Origin: an uncultured Eubacterium sp.
Lineage (GTDB): Bacteria; Bacillota; Clostridia; Lachnospirales; CAG-274
Assembly: GCA_900545305.1 (NCBI GenBank)
Contig: UQYD01000007.1
Span: forward strand, 6,605-70,604
Length of the DNA: 64,000 nucleotides
Direction of reading: 5' to 3'
Shown piece after piece: positions 24,517 through 32,863 of the stretch (positions are counted from its first letter, which is position 1; every line of letters begins with the position of its first letter). The position numbers and the translations under genes were made by a program. A model generated the notes under the pieces. It made no database searches, was not told the origin of the DNA, and was given only the letters and a program-made list of their open reading frames with translations.

Positions 24517-24639
24517 AATGCTAAGCCAAAATGAAAGCTCGCTTTCGATTTTGGCAACGCATTTTATCGACACGAAGTCGTAAGACGGAGTAGAGGTAAA
24601 TGGCATAACTAAAAAGTTATTAACTTTTGTCTATGCCAT
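24515..24639 (+). other. Three strong hairpins in the groEL 3' region
   Basis: Starting in the stop codon: a long hairpin at 24515-24565 (AAAATGC and GCCAAAA paired with TTTTGGC and GCATTTT, extended by GAAAGC/GCTTTC), a small CGAC/GTCG hairpin at 24568-24580, and ATGGCATA/TATGCCAT with an inner AAAAGTTA/TAACTTTT at 24600-24639. None has a T-run, so they are not terminators. A role in mRNA stability is possible. Confidence 0.6.
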
Positions 24640-24686
24640 AACGCAATTACATCATAACCATAAGGTTTAAAATAGAAAAAATATTA

Positions 24687-24711
24687 GGGCGTGTTTATTG
24701 CACGCCCTTTT
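24687..24711 (+). terminator. Intrinsic terminator of groESL
   Basis: Stem GGGCGTG/CACGCCC with a seven-base loop and four T. Confidence 0.88.
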
Positions 24712-24731
24712 GTGATATACGAGGTGAAAGT

Positions 24732-25349
24732 TTGGATAGTATAATTTTTGATTTAGATGGTACTCTCTGGAATGCAACAGAGGGAATAAAAGATACTTGG
24801 AACGAAGTTTTAAAGAATTATCCTGATATTAGAGAGCCTATAACTACTGAAGAATTGGAAGGCTGTATGGGATTATTGTTAGATGACATTAGCCGTAGAT
24901 TGTTCCCAAATGAATCAGCAGAAATGCAACATAAGTTGATTACAGAATGTTGTGAGTTGGAAAATAAAGTTCTTGCAGAAAAAGATGGCATACTTTTTCC
25001 AAAGGTGCGAGAAACATTGGCAGAATTGAAAAAGAAGTATAGACTTTTTGTAGTAAGTAACTGCCAAAGTGGCTATATTGAGGCTTTTTATAAAGGAAAT
25101 AATATGGCTGAATATTTCGAAGATTTTGAGTGTGCAGGAAACACAGGAAAACCAAAGGGCGAAAACAATAAATTGGTTATAGAAAGAAATAACTTAAAAA
25201 GCCCAGTGTACGTGGGGGATACTCAGGGGGATTTACAGTCTGCTATTGATGCAAATATTCCTTTTGTTTTTGCTGAGTATGGCTTTGGTAATGTAGATAG
25301 GTATGATTACAAAATAGAAAAATTTGAAGATTTACTAAAAATATTTTAG
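24732..25349 (+). CDS. HAD-superfamily hydrolase, phosphatase-like
   Basis: A 205-residue haloacid dehalogenase-family protein. Motif I is IIFDLDGTLWN, motif II is FVVSNCQS, the motif III lysine lies in GKPKGENN, and motif IV is VYVGDTQGDLQSA. A helical cap lies between motifs I and II, as in phosphoglycolate phosphatase and beta-phosphoglucomutase relatives. The substrate is not predictable. The start is TTG behind GAGGTG. A strong terminator follows immediately, so it is a single-gene unit between groEL and the bla operon. Confidence 0.85.
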   Translation: MDSIIFDLDGTLWNATEGIKDTWNEVLKNYPDIREPITTEELEGCMGLLLDDISRRLFPNESAEMQHKLITECCELENKVLAEKDGILFPKVRETLAELKKKYRLFVVSNCQSGYIEAFYKGNNMAEYFEDFECAGNTGKPKGENNKLVIERNNLKSPVYVGDTQGDLQSAIDANIPFVFAEYGFGNVDRYDYKIEKFEDLLKIF

Positions 25350-25360
25350 GTTGAATGAAG

Positions 25361-25392
25361 ATACACTGTTTTGACTACAGTGTATTTTTTTT
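25361..25392 (+). terminator. Intrinsic terminator of the HAD gene
   Basis: Stem ATACACTG/CAGTGTAT, then a run of seven or eight T. A degenerate hairpin repeat starts directly after it. Confidence 0.9.
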
Positions 25393-25456
25393 GAATATGA
25401 AAGACAAATCCTATGGTTTGATTGTCAAGCCACAAATTAACAAAATTAATTTGTCT
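25393..25456 (+). repeat. Degenerate copy of the three-hairpin repeat
   Basis: H1 is eroded (GAATATGAAAGACAAATCC), H2 is kept with a G-T pair (GGTTTG/CAAGCC), and H3 is kept (CAAATTAA/TTAATTTG). It lies between the HAD terminator and the bla promoter and ends ten bases before the -35 box. Confidence 0.78.
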
Positions 25457-25465
25457 AAAAAACTC

Positions 25466-25494
25466 TTGACAATTAAATATTACAAGTGTAATAT
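25466..25494 (+). promoter_or_regulatory. Promoter of the beta-lactamase gene
   Basis: TTGACA (25466-25471), 17 bases, TAATAT (25489-25494). Near-consensus, overlapped by the two operators. Confidence 0.85.
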
Positions 25495-25506
25495 TACAGA
25501 TGTAAT
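25479..25506 (+). promoter_or_regulatory. Two adjacent BlaI-type operators
   Basis: Two perfect 14-bp palindromes lie end to end: ATTACA-AG-TGTAAT (25479-25492) and ATTACA-GA-TGTAAT (25493-25506). Both contain the TACAnnTGTA core of BlaI/MecI operators. They cover the spacer, the -10 box and the start site. Confidence 0.85.
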
Positions 25507-25528
25507 ATTTAATCAAAGGAGAGATTAT

Positions 25529-26341
25529 ATGAAAAAAATTGTTGTTTTATTGCTTATGGTAAATTTATTGCTTTTATCAGGATGTAAAAACAGTTCAGTT
25601 GAAACAGTTCAGAAAGATTATAGTAGTTGTTTTAATGGAATTAATGGTTGTGCAGTGTTTTATGACTATGACAAAGAGAAATATGATGTATACAATGAAG
25701 AGCAATGCAATACCAGATATTCTCCTTATTCTACTTTTAAAATTGTAGCTGTTTTGGAAGGTCTTAATGATGGCGTGTTAATTTCGAAAAATACCAAGAT
25801 GAAGTATAATGGAGAGAAATATCCTTTTGATATGTGGAATAAGGATATGAATTTAAATGAGGCATTTCAAACTTCTTGTGTTTGGTATTTTAGGCAAGTA
25901 ATAGATAACATTGGTCAGGAAAAATTAAAAGAGGCTGTAGATGAATTGGATTATGGAAATTGCGATGTAAGTAAATGGGAAGGAGAGCCTATTAATGTGC
26001 AACAAGATTTAAATGGCTTTTGGCTCGGTTCTTCGTTAGAAATAACACCTATGGAAATGGTTAATATTGTAGCAAATATTTTTCAAGGAAAAACGAAATA
26101 CAAAAATAACGAAATTAATATTTTAAAAGATATTATGAAGTCTGATAAAGAGGGGGTATATGGAAAAACCGGCACTGGCAAGGATAATACAGCTTGGTAT
26201 ACAGGATTTTATGAAATAAAAAACAAGAAAATATATTTTGCAATTCATTTAGACGATAATACAAAGAATGGTATAGTAGGTGCTGAAGCAAAGGAGATAG
26301 CAAATAATATTATTGATAGATATTACCGTTCTGATATGTGA
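25529..26341 (+). CDS. Class D-type beta-lactamase, lipoprotein
   Basis: A 270-residue serine penicillin-recognising enzyme. The signal peptide ends in a lipobox (LLSGC, lipid on C19), so the enzyme stays on the outer face of the membrane. The class D motifs are present: active serine S68 and lysine K71 in YSTFK, SxV as SCV before WYFRQV, and KTGTG near residue 215. It is homologous along its length to the sensor domain of the BlaR1 protein two genes downstream, as known for OXA-type enzymes. The long frame opens at 25355, but AAAGGAG precedes the ATG used here. Activity against particular drugs cannot be told from sequence. Confidence 0.88.
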   Translation: MKKIVVLLLMVNLLLLSGCKNSSVETVQKDYSSCFNGINGCAVFYDYDKEKYDVYNEEQCNTRYSPYSTFKIVAVLEGLNDGVLISKNTKMKYNGEKYPFDMWNKDMNLNEAFQTSCVWYFRQVIDNIGQEKLKEAVDELDYGNCDVSKWEGEPINVQQDLNGFWLGSSLEITPMEMVNIVANIFQGKTKYKNNEINILKDIMKSDKEGVYGKTGTGKDNTAWYTGFYEIKNKKIYFAIHLDDNTKNGIVGAEAKEIANNIIDRYYRSDM

Positions 26342-26387
26342 TTGACAGAGATTTTTTGTGATGATATACTCTGATTACAAAAGTAAT
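26342..26387 (+). promoter_or_regulatory. Promoter and operator-like site of blaI-blaR1
   Basis: TTGACA (26342-26347), 17 bases, TATACT (26365-26370). It is followed by the palindrome ATTAC-AAAA-GTAAT (26374-26387), an imperfect version of the operators before the lactamase gene. This suggests a second, BlaI-autoregulated start. Confidence 0.7.
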
Positions 26388-26400
26388 AGGAGATGAGAGT

Positions 26401-26787
26401 ATGAGTAAAAATTTGCCAAAAATTTCTGATGCTGAATTTGAAATTATGAAAGTAGTTTGGGATAAAGCTCCAATAAGTACAAATGATGTTATAGATTCTT
26501 TTAAAAATAATGATAAATGGAGTTCAAGAACAATACAGACAATGCTTATAAGACTAGATAAAAAGGGTGTGTTGGCTCATGAAAAAAAGGGGAGAACATA
26601 TGAATATTATCCGTTGGTAGAGAGAAATGAGTACATAGAATTGGAGAAAAATAAATTTTTAAATAAATTTTTCGGAGGTGCTTTTAATAACTTATTTGTA
26701 AATTATTTGGAAAATGAAAATGTGTCCGAAAGCGAAATATATCAGTTGAGAAAAATACTAGATGAAAAAATAAAAAAGGAAGATTAA
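26401..26787 (+). CDS. blaI: BlaI/MecI-family transcriptional repressor
   Basis: A 128-residue winged-helix repressor (Penicillinase_R family). The N-terminal DNA-binding domain reads LPKISDAEFEIMKVVWDKAP and WSSRTIQTMLIRLDKKGVL. The C-terminal helix (from about residue 80) would dimerise and carries the region cut when BlaR1 signals. It sits one base before blaR1 and downstream of the lactamase gene. Palindromes of its expected operator type lie before both transcription units. AGGAG lies upstream of the ATG. Confidence 0.93.
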   Translation: MSKNLPKISDAEFEIMKVVWDKAPISTNDVIDSFKNNDKWSSRTIQTMLIRLDKKGVLAHEKKGRTYEYYPLVERNEYIELEKNKFLNKFFGGAFNNLFVNYLENENVSESEIYQLRKILDEKIKKED

Positions 26788-26788
26788 T

Positions 26789-28534
26789 ATGTCTTTTTCC
26801 TGCTTTTTAATGGAAAATTTTATAGTAAGTATTTTAATAATAATTGTTTATATATTAAAACGGATATTTAAAAATAAAATATCTTGTAGATTAAGTTATT
26901 TTATTTGGTTGACAGTCCTTGGTTTTATTATGATTTTACTTTTGCCATTACCAACCTTTGATTACGAAAGTATCATACAAGAAAATAGTTATATATGTAA
27001 TGAAGGTGTAAATGAAGAAGTATTGTATATAGGTGAAAGTATAATTAATGATTTTGCAGAAAATATCAGTGTTTGGCAGGAAACTTTTTTTATTAAAATT
27101 TTATTTTATATTTGGGTTGGTGGTGTTGTTTTTTCAATTTTGATTTTGATTAGAGATATTATGAGTTTACATAGTATTGTAAAAAAATCAAAATGTGTAA
27201 ATTCTGATGTTGAGCAATTAATGGAGAAATGTAAAAAGACCATTCAAACAGACATAAATATCTATATAATACAAAGCAAATATATAGATTTTCCTGTTTC
27301 CTTTAGATTGAGAAAGTATTACATAGCATTGCCTAATAATATAGATTTTGAGAATGAGGACCTTTTTAATATATTATTACATGAAATTGTACATATAAGG
27401 AACAGAGATGTATCAATTAATTATTTTGCTTATATTGTAAAATGTGTCTATTGGTTTAATCCAATAGTAAATTTGGCTATCCAGTCGGTGAAAAAAGAAA
27501 GAGAGTTATATTGTGACTATATAGTTATGGAGAAGTTGCCGGATAATGCTCTTAGAATTGCATATGGACATTCTATATTAAATATGGCTGAAAGAAATAT
27601 AAAATATAAATCTGCTTTTATTGCAAATTTGTTTGTTGGTAAAAAACAACTTTCGAATAGAATTTTTGCTATTAATAACTACTGCTGTGGCGTTAGAAGC
27701 AATAAATTGATAACTAATACTTTTGTAGTAATGGTTACATTTATTTTTGTAATAGCTTATATTTTTAACTTTATGGGAAAGGAAAATGATATTTATATAC
27801 CTGAAAGAGGTTTGAATATTAGTTATGAAAAGGGATTTGATTACTTAGAAAATTATAAAGGCAGTTATGTTTTGTGTGATGTGAAAAATAACAAATATTA
27901 TGTTGGAGGTACAAAAGGTTTCAAGAGGGTATCTCCATACTCTACATATAAACCTTTCGGAGCTTTAAATGCACTTGAAAATAAAGTTATAACTGTAAAT
28001 AAAAATGAAATTTTATGGAATGGAGATGAATATCCTTTCCCACAGTGGAATGAAAACCAGTCTTTAAATTCGGCTATGAAAAATTCAGTGAACTGGTATT
28101 TTCAAAATATGGATAATCAGCTGGGTTTAAAGAAAGTAAAAGACTTCTTTATTAAAATAAATTATGGTAATAAAAGAGTTGGGTTATTTACTAATGACTA
28201 CTGGTTAAAACCGGTATTGAAAATATCACCTTTTGAACAGGCTGATATGATGAAAAAACTATATAAAAATGATTTTGGTTTTTCTAGTGAGAATATCAAT
28301 GCTGTAAAAAAATCAATTTTTATAAGTAGGGAAAAAGATATTAGCTTATATGGAAAAACAGGATCAGGAATTATAAATGGAAAAAAATCCAGAGGTTGGT
28401 TCATTGGATATGTGGAAAACGGAGAGGATATGTGGTCTTTTGCTGTATACATATCAGGAGAAGATAATGTAGATGGTATGAAAGCGAAAGCTGTAACTAC
28501 AAATATATTAAAAGACAAAGGAATACTGAAATAG
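26789..28534 (+). CDS. blaR1: BlaR1-type beta-lactam sensor, M56 metallopeptidase with penicillin-binding sensor domain
   Basis: A 581-residue membrane sensor. The N-terminal half has membrane helices and an M56 zinc peptidase, with the zinc motif H198-E-I-V-H202 in LLHEIVHIRNRD and a further YCDYIV segment. After the last membrane helix (about residue 320) comes an extracytoplasmic class D-like domain. Its acylation site is S385-T-Y-K388, followed by SVN in KNSVNWYF and a KTGSG (K523). Beta-lactam acylation would activate the peptidase and lead to loss of BlaI. It is the last gene of the operon and is followed by a terminator. Confidence 0.93.
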   Translation: MSFSCFLMENFIVSILIIIVYILKRIFKNKISCRLSYFIWLTVLGFIMILLLPLPTFDYESIIQENSYICNEGVNEEVLYIGESIINDFAENISVWQETFFIKILFYIWVGGVVFSILILIRDIMSLHSIVKKSKCVNSDVEQLMEKCKKTIQTDINIYIIQSKYIDFPVSFRLRKYYIALPNNIDFENEDLFNILLHEIVHIRNRDVSINYFAYIVKCVYWFNPIVNLAIQSVKKERELYCDYIVMEKLPDNALRIAYGHSILNMAERNIKYKSAFIANLFVGKKQLSNRIFAINNYCCGVRSNKLITNTFVVMVTFIFVIAYIFNFMGKENDIYIPERGLNISYEKGFDYLENYKGSYVLCDVKNNKYYVGGTKGFKRVSPYSTYKPFGALNALENKVITVNKNEILWNGDEYPFPQWNENQSLNSAMKNSVNWYFQNMDNQLGLKKVKDFFIKINYGNKRVGLFTNDYWLKPVLKISPFEQADMMKKLYKNDFGFSSENINAVKKSIFISREKDISLYGKTGSGIINGKKSRGWFIGYVENGEDMWSFAVYISGEDNVDGMKAKAVTTNILKDKGILK

Positions 28535-28536
28535 AA

Positions 28537-28566
28537 AAAGCTGTCGGGAAACCGACAGCTTTAAAA
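28537..28566 (+). terminator. Hairpin terminator after blaR1
   Basis: Perfect stem AAAGCTGTCGG, loop GAAA, CCGACAGCTTT. The T-run is short on the plus strand. The flanking A residues make it weakly bidirectional for the convergent dehydrogenase gene. Confidence 0.8.
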
Positions 28567-28578
28567 ATCACTATTAAA

Positions 28579-29376
28579 TTACTTAGGCTGCTTGCCGATG
28601 TAAGCAAGGATACCACCATCAACGTAAAGAATGTGACCGTTTACAGCATTAGAAGCTTCAGAAGCAAGGAATACTGCAGGACCAGCTAATTCTTCTGGCT
28701 TTAACCATCTAGCAGCTGGAGTCTTAGCAATGATGAATGAATCGAATGGATGTCTTGAACCGTCAGCCTGTCTTTCTCTTAAAGGAGCAGTCTGTGGAGT
28801 TTCGATGTAACCAGGTCCAATACCATTACACTGGATGTTGTATTCACCATATTCAGAACAGATGTTTCTTGTAAGCATCTTTAAGCCACCCTTTGCAGCA
28901 GCGTATGCAGAAACAGTTTCTCTACCTAATTCAGACATCATAGAACAGATGTTAATAATCTTACCATGACCCTTCTTAATCATTGAAGGAATAACTGCCT
29001 TAGATACGATGAAAGGAGCATTTAAGTCAACGTCGATAACCTGACGGAATTCGTCAGCTGTCATATCGCACATAGGAATTCTCTTGATGATACCAGCGTT
29101 GTTTACAAGAATGTCAATAACGCCAACTTCCTTTTCGATTGTAGCTACCATGTTGTTTACAGCTTCTTCGTCACAAACGTTACAAACATAACCATGAGCG
29201 TCGATACCAGCTTCCTTGTAAGCTGCAATACCCTTGTCTACAAGTTCCTGCTTAATATCGTTGAAAACGATTGTAGCACCAGCCTTTGCCATACCACTAG
29301 CAATAGCAAAACCAATACCGTAAGATGCACCAGTAACGAGAGCAATCTTACCCTTTAATGAAAAATCAATACTCAT
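28579..29376 (-). CDS. Gluconate 5-dehydrogenase (SDR family)
   Basis: A 265-residue classical short-chain dehydrogenase. The cofactor loop is TGASYGIG, NNAG is intact, the catalytic serine is in NICSMMSE, and YxxxK is in SAYAAAKGG. The NGIGPGYIETPQTAPLRE stretch and the C-terminal HILYVDGGILAYIGKQP are, from memory, very close to the gluconate 5-dehydrogenase of streptococci. It would interconvert 5-ketogluconate and gluconate. A role with related sugar acids from pectin is also plausible given the uronate genes in this window. GGAGG precedes the start and codon use is well adapted. It is monocistronic. Confidence 0.82.
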   Translation of the reverse strand: MSIDFSLKGKIALVTGASYGIGFAIASGMAKAGATIVFNDIKQELVDKGIAAYKEAGIDAHGYVCNVCDEEAVNNMVATIEKEVGVIDILVNNAGIIKRIPMCDMTADEFRQVIDVDLNAPFIVSKAVIPSMIKKGHGKIINICSMMSELGRETVSAYAAAKGGLKMLTRNICSEYGEYNIQCNGIGPGYIETPQTAPLRERQADGSRHPFDSFIIAKTPAARWLKPEELAGPAVFLASEASNAVNGHILYVDGGILAYIGKQPK

Positions 29377-29686
29377 TATAAATTACCTCCGTATTTATTA
29401 TATAGTGATTAATCATAGAATTACCACTATGATTATTAATTATAATACAATATTTTCCTTTTGTCAAAATATTTATTATAAACTTGGCATAAAAGGCGTT
29501 TTATATTGCGTATATTACAAAAAAAGAAGTATATACATATATTAATACAAAAAAATACATAAAAAATTAACAAAATATAATGCTGTAAAATATATTATTT
29601 GCGTAATATTGCTGAATTCGGCTTGATTTTTAAGTTTAAATGGTGTATAATGGACTAAAAAATTTTAAAGGGAGTTAGGGTGAGAT
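29377..29686. other. AT-rich divergent intergenic region
   Basis: About 310 bases between the dehydrogenase gene and the polysaccharide-regulation genes. It contains the promoter at 29623-29651 and a small ACCACTATGATTA-type inverted segment near 29420. I see no ORF and no repeat unit. Confidence 0.6.
29623..29651 (+). promoter_or_regulatory. Promoter of the Wzz/BY-kinase/phosphatase cassette
   Basis: TTGATT (29623-29628), 17 bases, and a perfect TATAAT (29646-29651). Confidence 0.8.
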
Positions 29687-30403
29687 ATGAACACAGAGAA
29701 TACAGAGGTTATGGATTTTGACTTTAGGCGAATATTAGAGGCTATAATTGACAGATGGAAAATGATTGCCATTACAACAATAACATTGGGATTGTGTGCT
29801 GCTCTTTATAGTTCGTTCCTTATTACGCCTTTGTATAAGGCTTCTGCAACAATGTATGTAAACAACAACAAGAACACTGTTTCAGAAAACCTTAGTAACA
29901 ATGATATTACTGCTTCATTACAGCTTGTACCAACAGTAATGAGAATTTTCGACAGCCGTACTACACTTGGTGAAGTAGCTAAGAAAATTGACCTTGGTTA
30001 CACAGCTGACGATATTGGTAATATGATTTCTTTTTCATCAGCTGAAGATGCTCAGATTTTGACATTAACAGTTGTTAATCCAAATCCTGAACATGCCTAC
30101 ATTATTGCAAATGCTATTGCAGATACTGCACCGATTAAGGCAACAGAAATTATGGATGGTAGTTCTGTAAAGGTTATTGACTATGCTGAAAAGCCAGACC
30201 ATCCTTTTTCTCCAAAGGTATTGAAAAATACTTTTATGGGTCTTGTATTGGGATTTTTAATAAGTGTTTGTGTTGCTGTACTTATTGAATTGACTGACAA
30301 CAGTATTAGGGAAGAAAATGATATTAAGAAGTTATATCCAGATGTTCCTATTATAGGTACAGTTCCAGAAATAAAGGTTACTCTTGATGAAAAGACAAAC
30401 TAA
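29687..30403 (+). CDS. Wzz-domain polysaccharide chain-length regulator / BY-kinase activator
   Basis: A 238-residue membrane protein of the Wzz/CapA/YveK type. Two membrane helices (about residues 27-47 and 178-200) flank an extracytoplasmic domain, with the Pro-rich motif AEKPDHPFSPK before the second helix. In Firmicutes such proteins bind and stimulate the separate cytoplasmic tyrosine kinase, encoded here 12 bases downstream. It would control chain length or export of an exopolysaccharide or capsule. Biosynthesis genes do not follow in this window. Confidence 0.87.
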   Translation: MNTENTEVMDFDFRRILEAIIDRWKMIAITTITLGLCAALYSSFLITPLYKASATMYVNNNKNTVSENLSNNDITASLQLVPTVMRIFDSRTTLGEVAKKIDLGYTADDIGNMISFSSAEDAQILTLTVVNPNPEHAYIIANAIADTAPIKATEIMDGSSVKVIDYAEKPDHPFSPKVLKNTFMGLVLGFLISVCVAVLIELTDNSIREENDIKKLYPDVPIIGTVPEIKVTLDEKTN

Positions 30404-30415
30404 AAGGTGAGTGTT

Positions 30416-31174
30416 ATGAAATTATTTGGGTTAAATAAAAAAACAACTGATACAGTTGTTGAAACTAAAAAAACTGCAGAGGAAAACAGATTACGACTTT
30501 TAAACGATGATACTCGTTTTGATATTAGAGAATCTTACAAGGAATTGAGAACTAATATTATGTTCTCTTTGGCTAAAAAGGGGTGTAAGGTTATTGCTGT
30601 TACAAGTTCTATTGCCTCAGAAGGTAAGAGTACAACTTGCTTTAATACAGCTATTACATTTGCTGAAACAGGAGCTAAGGTTCTTGTTATTGACTGCGAT
30701 ATGAGAAGACCTAACGTAGCAAAATTGTTAAATGTAAAAGGTGACAAAGGTCTTAGTAATATATTAGTAGGAGAATCTACAGTCGACCAGGTTCTTATTC
30801 ATTCAGAATACAGTGGACTTGATGTAATTACAGCTGGTAATATTCCTCCTAACCCTACAGAGCTTTTGACAAGTGATAACGTAAGTGCAACAATAGAAGC
30901 ATTAAAGGAAAAGTATGATTACATATTCCTTGACACACCTCCTGTTACTATCGTAACAGATGCTATTCTTCTTTCAAAAGTGTGTGACGGTTTTATAGTT
31001 GTTGTACGTCAGACAAGAGCAGAAAAGAAAATGCTTACAGATGCAGTTAGTAAACTTCGTTTCGTAGATGCAAAGATTATTGGCTTTGTATTTAATGGCG
31101 TTGTTGTATCTAAGTCTGGCTATGGATATTATAAGAAAAATTACAAATATAGCAAGTATTCAACTTATTATTGA
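30416..31174 (+). CDS. Bacterial tyrosine kinase, CpsD/CapB family
   Basis: A 252-residue cytosolic BY-kinase. Walker A is in SSIASEGKSTTCFN, Walker A' is VLVIDCDMRRP and Walker B is YIFLDTPP. The C-terminus carries the tyrosine cluster that is autophosphorylated (SGYGYYKKNYKYSKYSTYY). It works with the Wzz-like protein before it and the phosphatase after it. A GTG three codons upstream overlaps the AAAGGTGAG ribosome site, so the ATG is preferred. Confidence 0.92.
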   Translation: MKLFGLNKKTTDTVVETKKTAEENRLRLLNDDTRFDIRESYKELRTNIMFSLAKKGCKVIAVTSSIASEGKSTTCFNTAITFAETGAKVLVIDCDMRRPNVAKLLNVKGDKGLSNILVGESTVDQVLIHSEYSGLDVITAGNIPPNPTELLTSDNVSATIEALKEKYDYIFLDTPPVTIVTDAILLSKVCDGFIVVVRQTRAEKKMLTDAVSKLRFVDAKIIGFVFNGVVVSKSGYGYYKKNYKYSKYSTYY

Positions 31175-31192
31175 TATTTTGGAGATGATATT

Positions 31193-31909
31193 GTGATAGA
31201 TGTACATTGTCACGTTTTGCCTAAAATAGATGATGGTAGCAAGAGTGTTGAAATGTCTATAGAAATGATGAAACAAAGTTATGCTCAAGGCATTGATACT
31301 ATGATTGCTACACCTCATTTTTACATAAGTCACACAGATGTTGAACATTTTGCAAAAAGAAGGCAAAACGCTTATGATACTCTGATGGAAGCAATAGATG
31401 GAATGACAGATATGCCTAAATTAAATCTAGGGGCAGAGGTACTTTTCTTCAATGGTATAAGTGTATTTGATGATTTAGAAAAATTGACAGTAAATAATAA
31501 TGGCGAATATCTGTTATTGGAAATGCCTTTTTCTAAGTGGAATGATAAAATTTTAAGAGAAGTGGAAAGTCTTATGTATGACAGAAAACTTAAAGTTATT
31601 ATTGCACATATAGAAAGATTTATTGATTTCCAAAAGGGTACAAATTATATAAATGAATTATTATCCCTTGGACCTTTAGTTCAAATGAATGGTGAGTATA
31701 TAAATGGATTTTTTACAAAATCCAAAGCTCTTAATATGATAAGAGAAGGAAAGGTTCAACTTTTAGGGTCTGATTGTCATAATCTTGATAAGAGATGTCC
31801 TAATTTGGGCAAAGCTTTTAGTACCATCGAGAAAAAACTTGGTCAAGATTTTGTTGACAAAATCAATAAAATAGGGTATGATATAATCTATAGTGGGCTA
31901 AGTGTATAA
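31193..31909 (+). CDS. PHP-family protein tyrosine phosphatase, CpsB/CapC type
   Basis: A 238-residue manganese-dependent phosphatase. The PHP metal ligands are visible in IDVHCHVLPKIDDGS, IATPHFY, IIAHIERF and GSDCHNL. CpsB enzymes remove phosphate from the BY-kinase tail and set the phosphorylation cycle that governs polysaccharide production. GTG start, 18 bases after the kinase stop. This completes a three-gene regulatory cassette. Confidence 0.92.
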   Translation: MIDVHCHVLPKIDDGSKSVEMSIEMMKQSYAQGIDTMIATPHFYISHTDVEHFAKRRQNAYDTLMEAIDGMTDMPKLNLGAEVLFFNGISVFDDLEKLTVNNNGEYLLLEMPFSKWNDKILREVESLMYDRKLKVIIAHIERFIDFQKGTNYINELLSLGPLVQMNGEYINGFFTKSKALNMIREGKVQLLGSDCHNLDKRCPNLGKAFSTIEKKLGQDFVDKINKIGYDIIYSGLSV

Positions 31910-32032
31910 TTTTGAATGAGTGTGTGTATATGCAGTCGTATGTTTTTGTAGGATTGTAGCTCTATTCGGAGGACATTTACCACTTAATAACCTGTTGTTG
32001 TATATTTAAAAATAGGAAGAAAGGGGATTTGT

Positions 32033-32815
32033 TTGAGAAAAAAAACAAATAAAAAACACATAGGCTTAAAGGTCTTTTTGGTTATTCTTTTTTTCCTTAT
32101 CCTCGTGTGTATTGCTGTTGCAGTAACTCAAAGAGATAATATCTCGGCAGTTATTGACGCATCAAAGTACAGTAAGGTTGATATTCAGAAACAAATGGAT
32201 GATACCAAAACAGAAGTACAGAAAACACTTGAGGAATATAATGCTCCCGCTATCCGAGATTTTACTCCACAAGAGGAGGAGGATATAAGAAAGGGAAAAA
32301 TAACTGCTGATGAGGCTATAGCAAAGATTATTGAAGAAAGTGGAGCTTCACAAGAAATTCAAAGTTCTTCTAGTTCTGATAATCAGGCAAGTAGTGGTAA
32401 TACTTCTGGCAATGAAAATTCTCAGAGTAAATCAAATACAACGTCAGCAAATAAGGGTTCTGATGTGAATAATGGAGAAGATAGTGTGTCAAGTGTGGTA
32501 GGTCAATATACCGTTAGCTTGTATAAATTAAAAGCTAATTATTTGGGACAGATTGGTAATGTAATTGATGAGGCAAAGGCAGCTCGCAAAAATGGAGCTA
32601 GTGCATCATCTTTGGCTTCACAGTATATGGGCGAGCTTGCTTCTTTAGAAAGTCAGGCTGATTCTGCTGTTGATGCTGAAATAAGCCAGTTAAGAGAAAA
32701 GCTTACTGCTATGGGTGCTGATACAAGCATTTGTGATACAATGAAGTCTTCATATGAAAAAGAAAAAAGATTAAAAAAGGCTTATTATTTAAGTCTTTAT
32801 AATGAAAAAAAGTAG
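32033..32815 (+). CDS. Hypothetical membrane-anchored protein with Ser-rich linker and coiled coil
   Basis: I do not recognise this 260-residue protein. It has a basic start, one membrane segment at about residues 12-31, a short helical part (QKQMDDTKTEVQKTLEEY), a Ser/Asn-rich linker at about residues 108-155, and a C-terminal helical domain with heptad-like spacing (ASSLASQYMGELASLESQA). The layout suggests an envelope protein with a stalk. TTG start behind AAAGGGG. It lies between the polysaccharide-control cassette and two secreted surface proteins. Confidence 0.65.
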   Translation: MRKKTNKKHIGLKVFLVILFFLILVCIAVAVTQRDNISAVIDASKYSKVDIQKQMDDTKTEVQKTLEEYNAPAIRDFTPQEEEDIRKGKITADEAIAKIIEESGASQEIQSSSSSDNQASSGNTSGNENSQSKSNTTSANKGSDVNNGEDSVSSVVGQYTVSLYKLKANYLGQIGNVIDEAKAARKNGASASSLASQYMGELASLESQADSAVDAEISQLREKLTAMGADTSICDTMKSSYEKEKRLKKAYYLSLYNEKK

Positions 32816-32863
32816 ATATAATGTAAGTAGAAGGTTATTAATTTTAAGGAGGAATATAAAATT

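Noticed and set aside
31910..32032. Structured RNA in the 120-base gap before the 260-aa membrane protein
   Set aside because: I looked for known riboswitch and 6S-like motifs and for strong stems and found none convincing.
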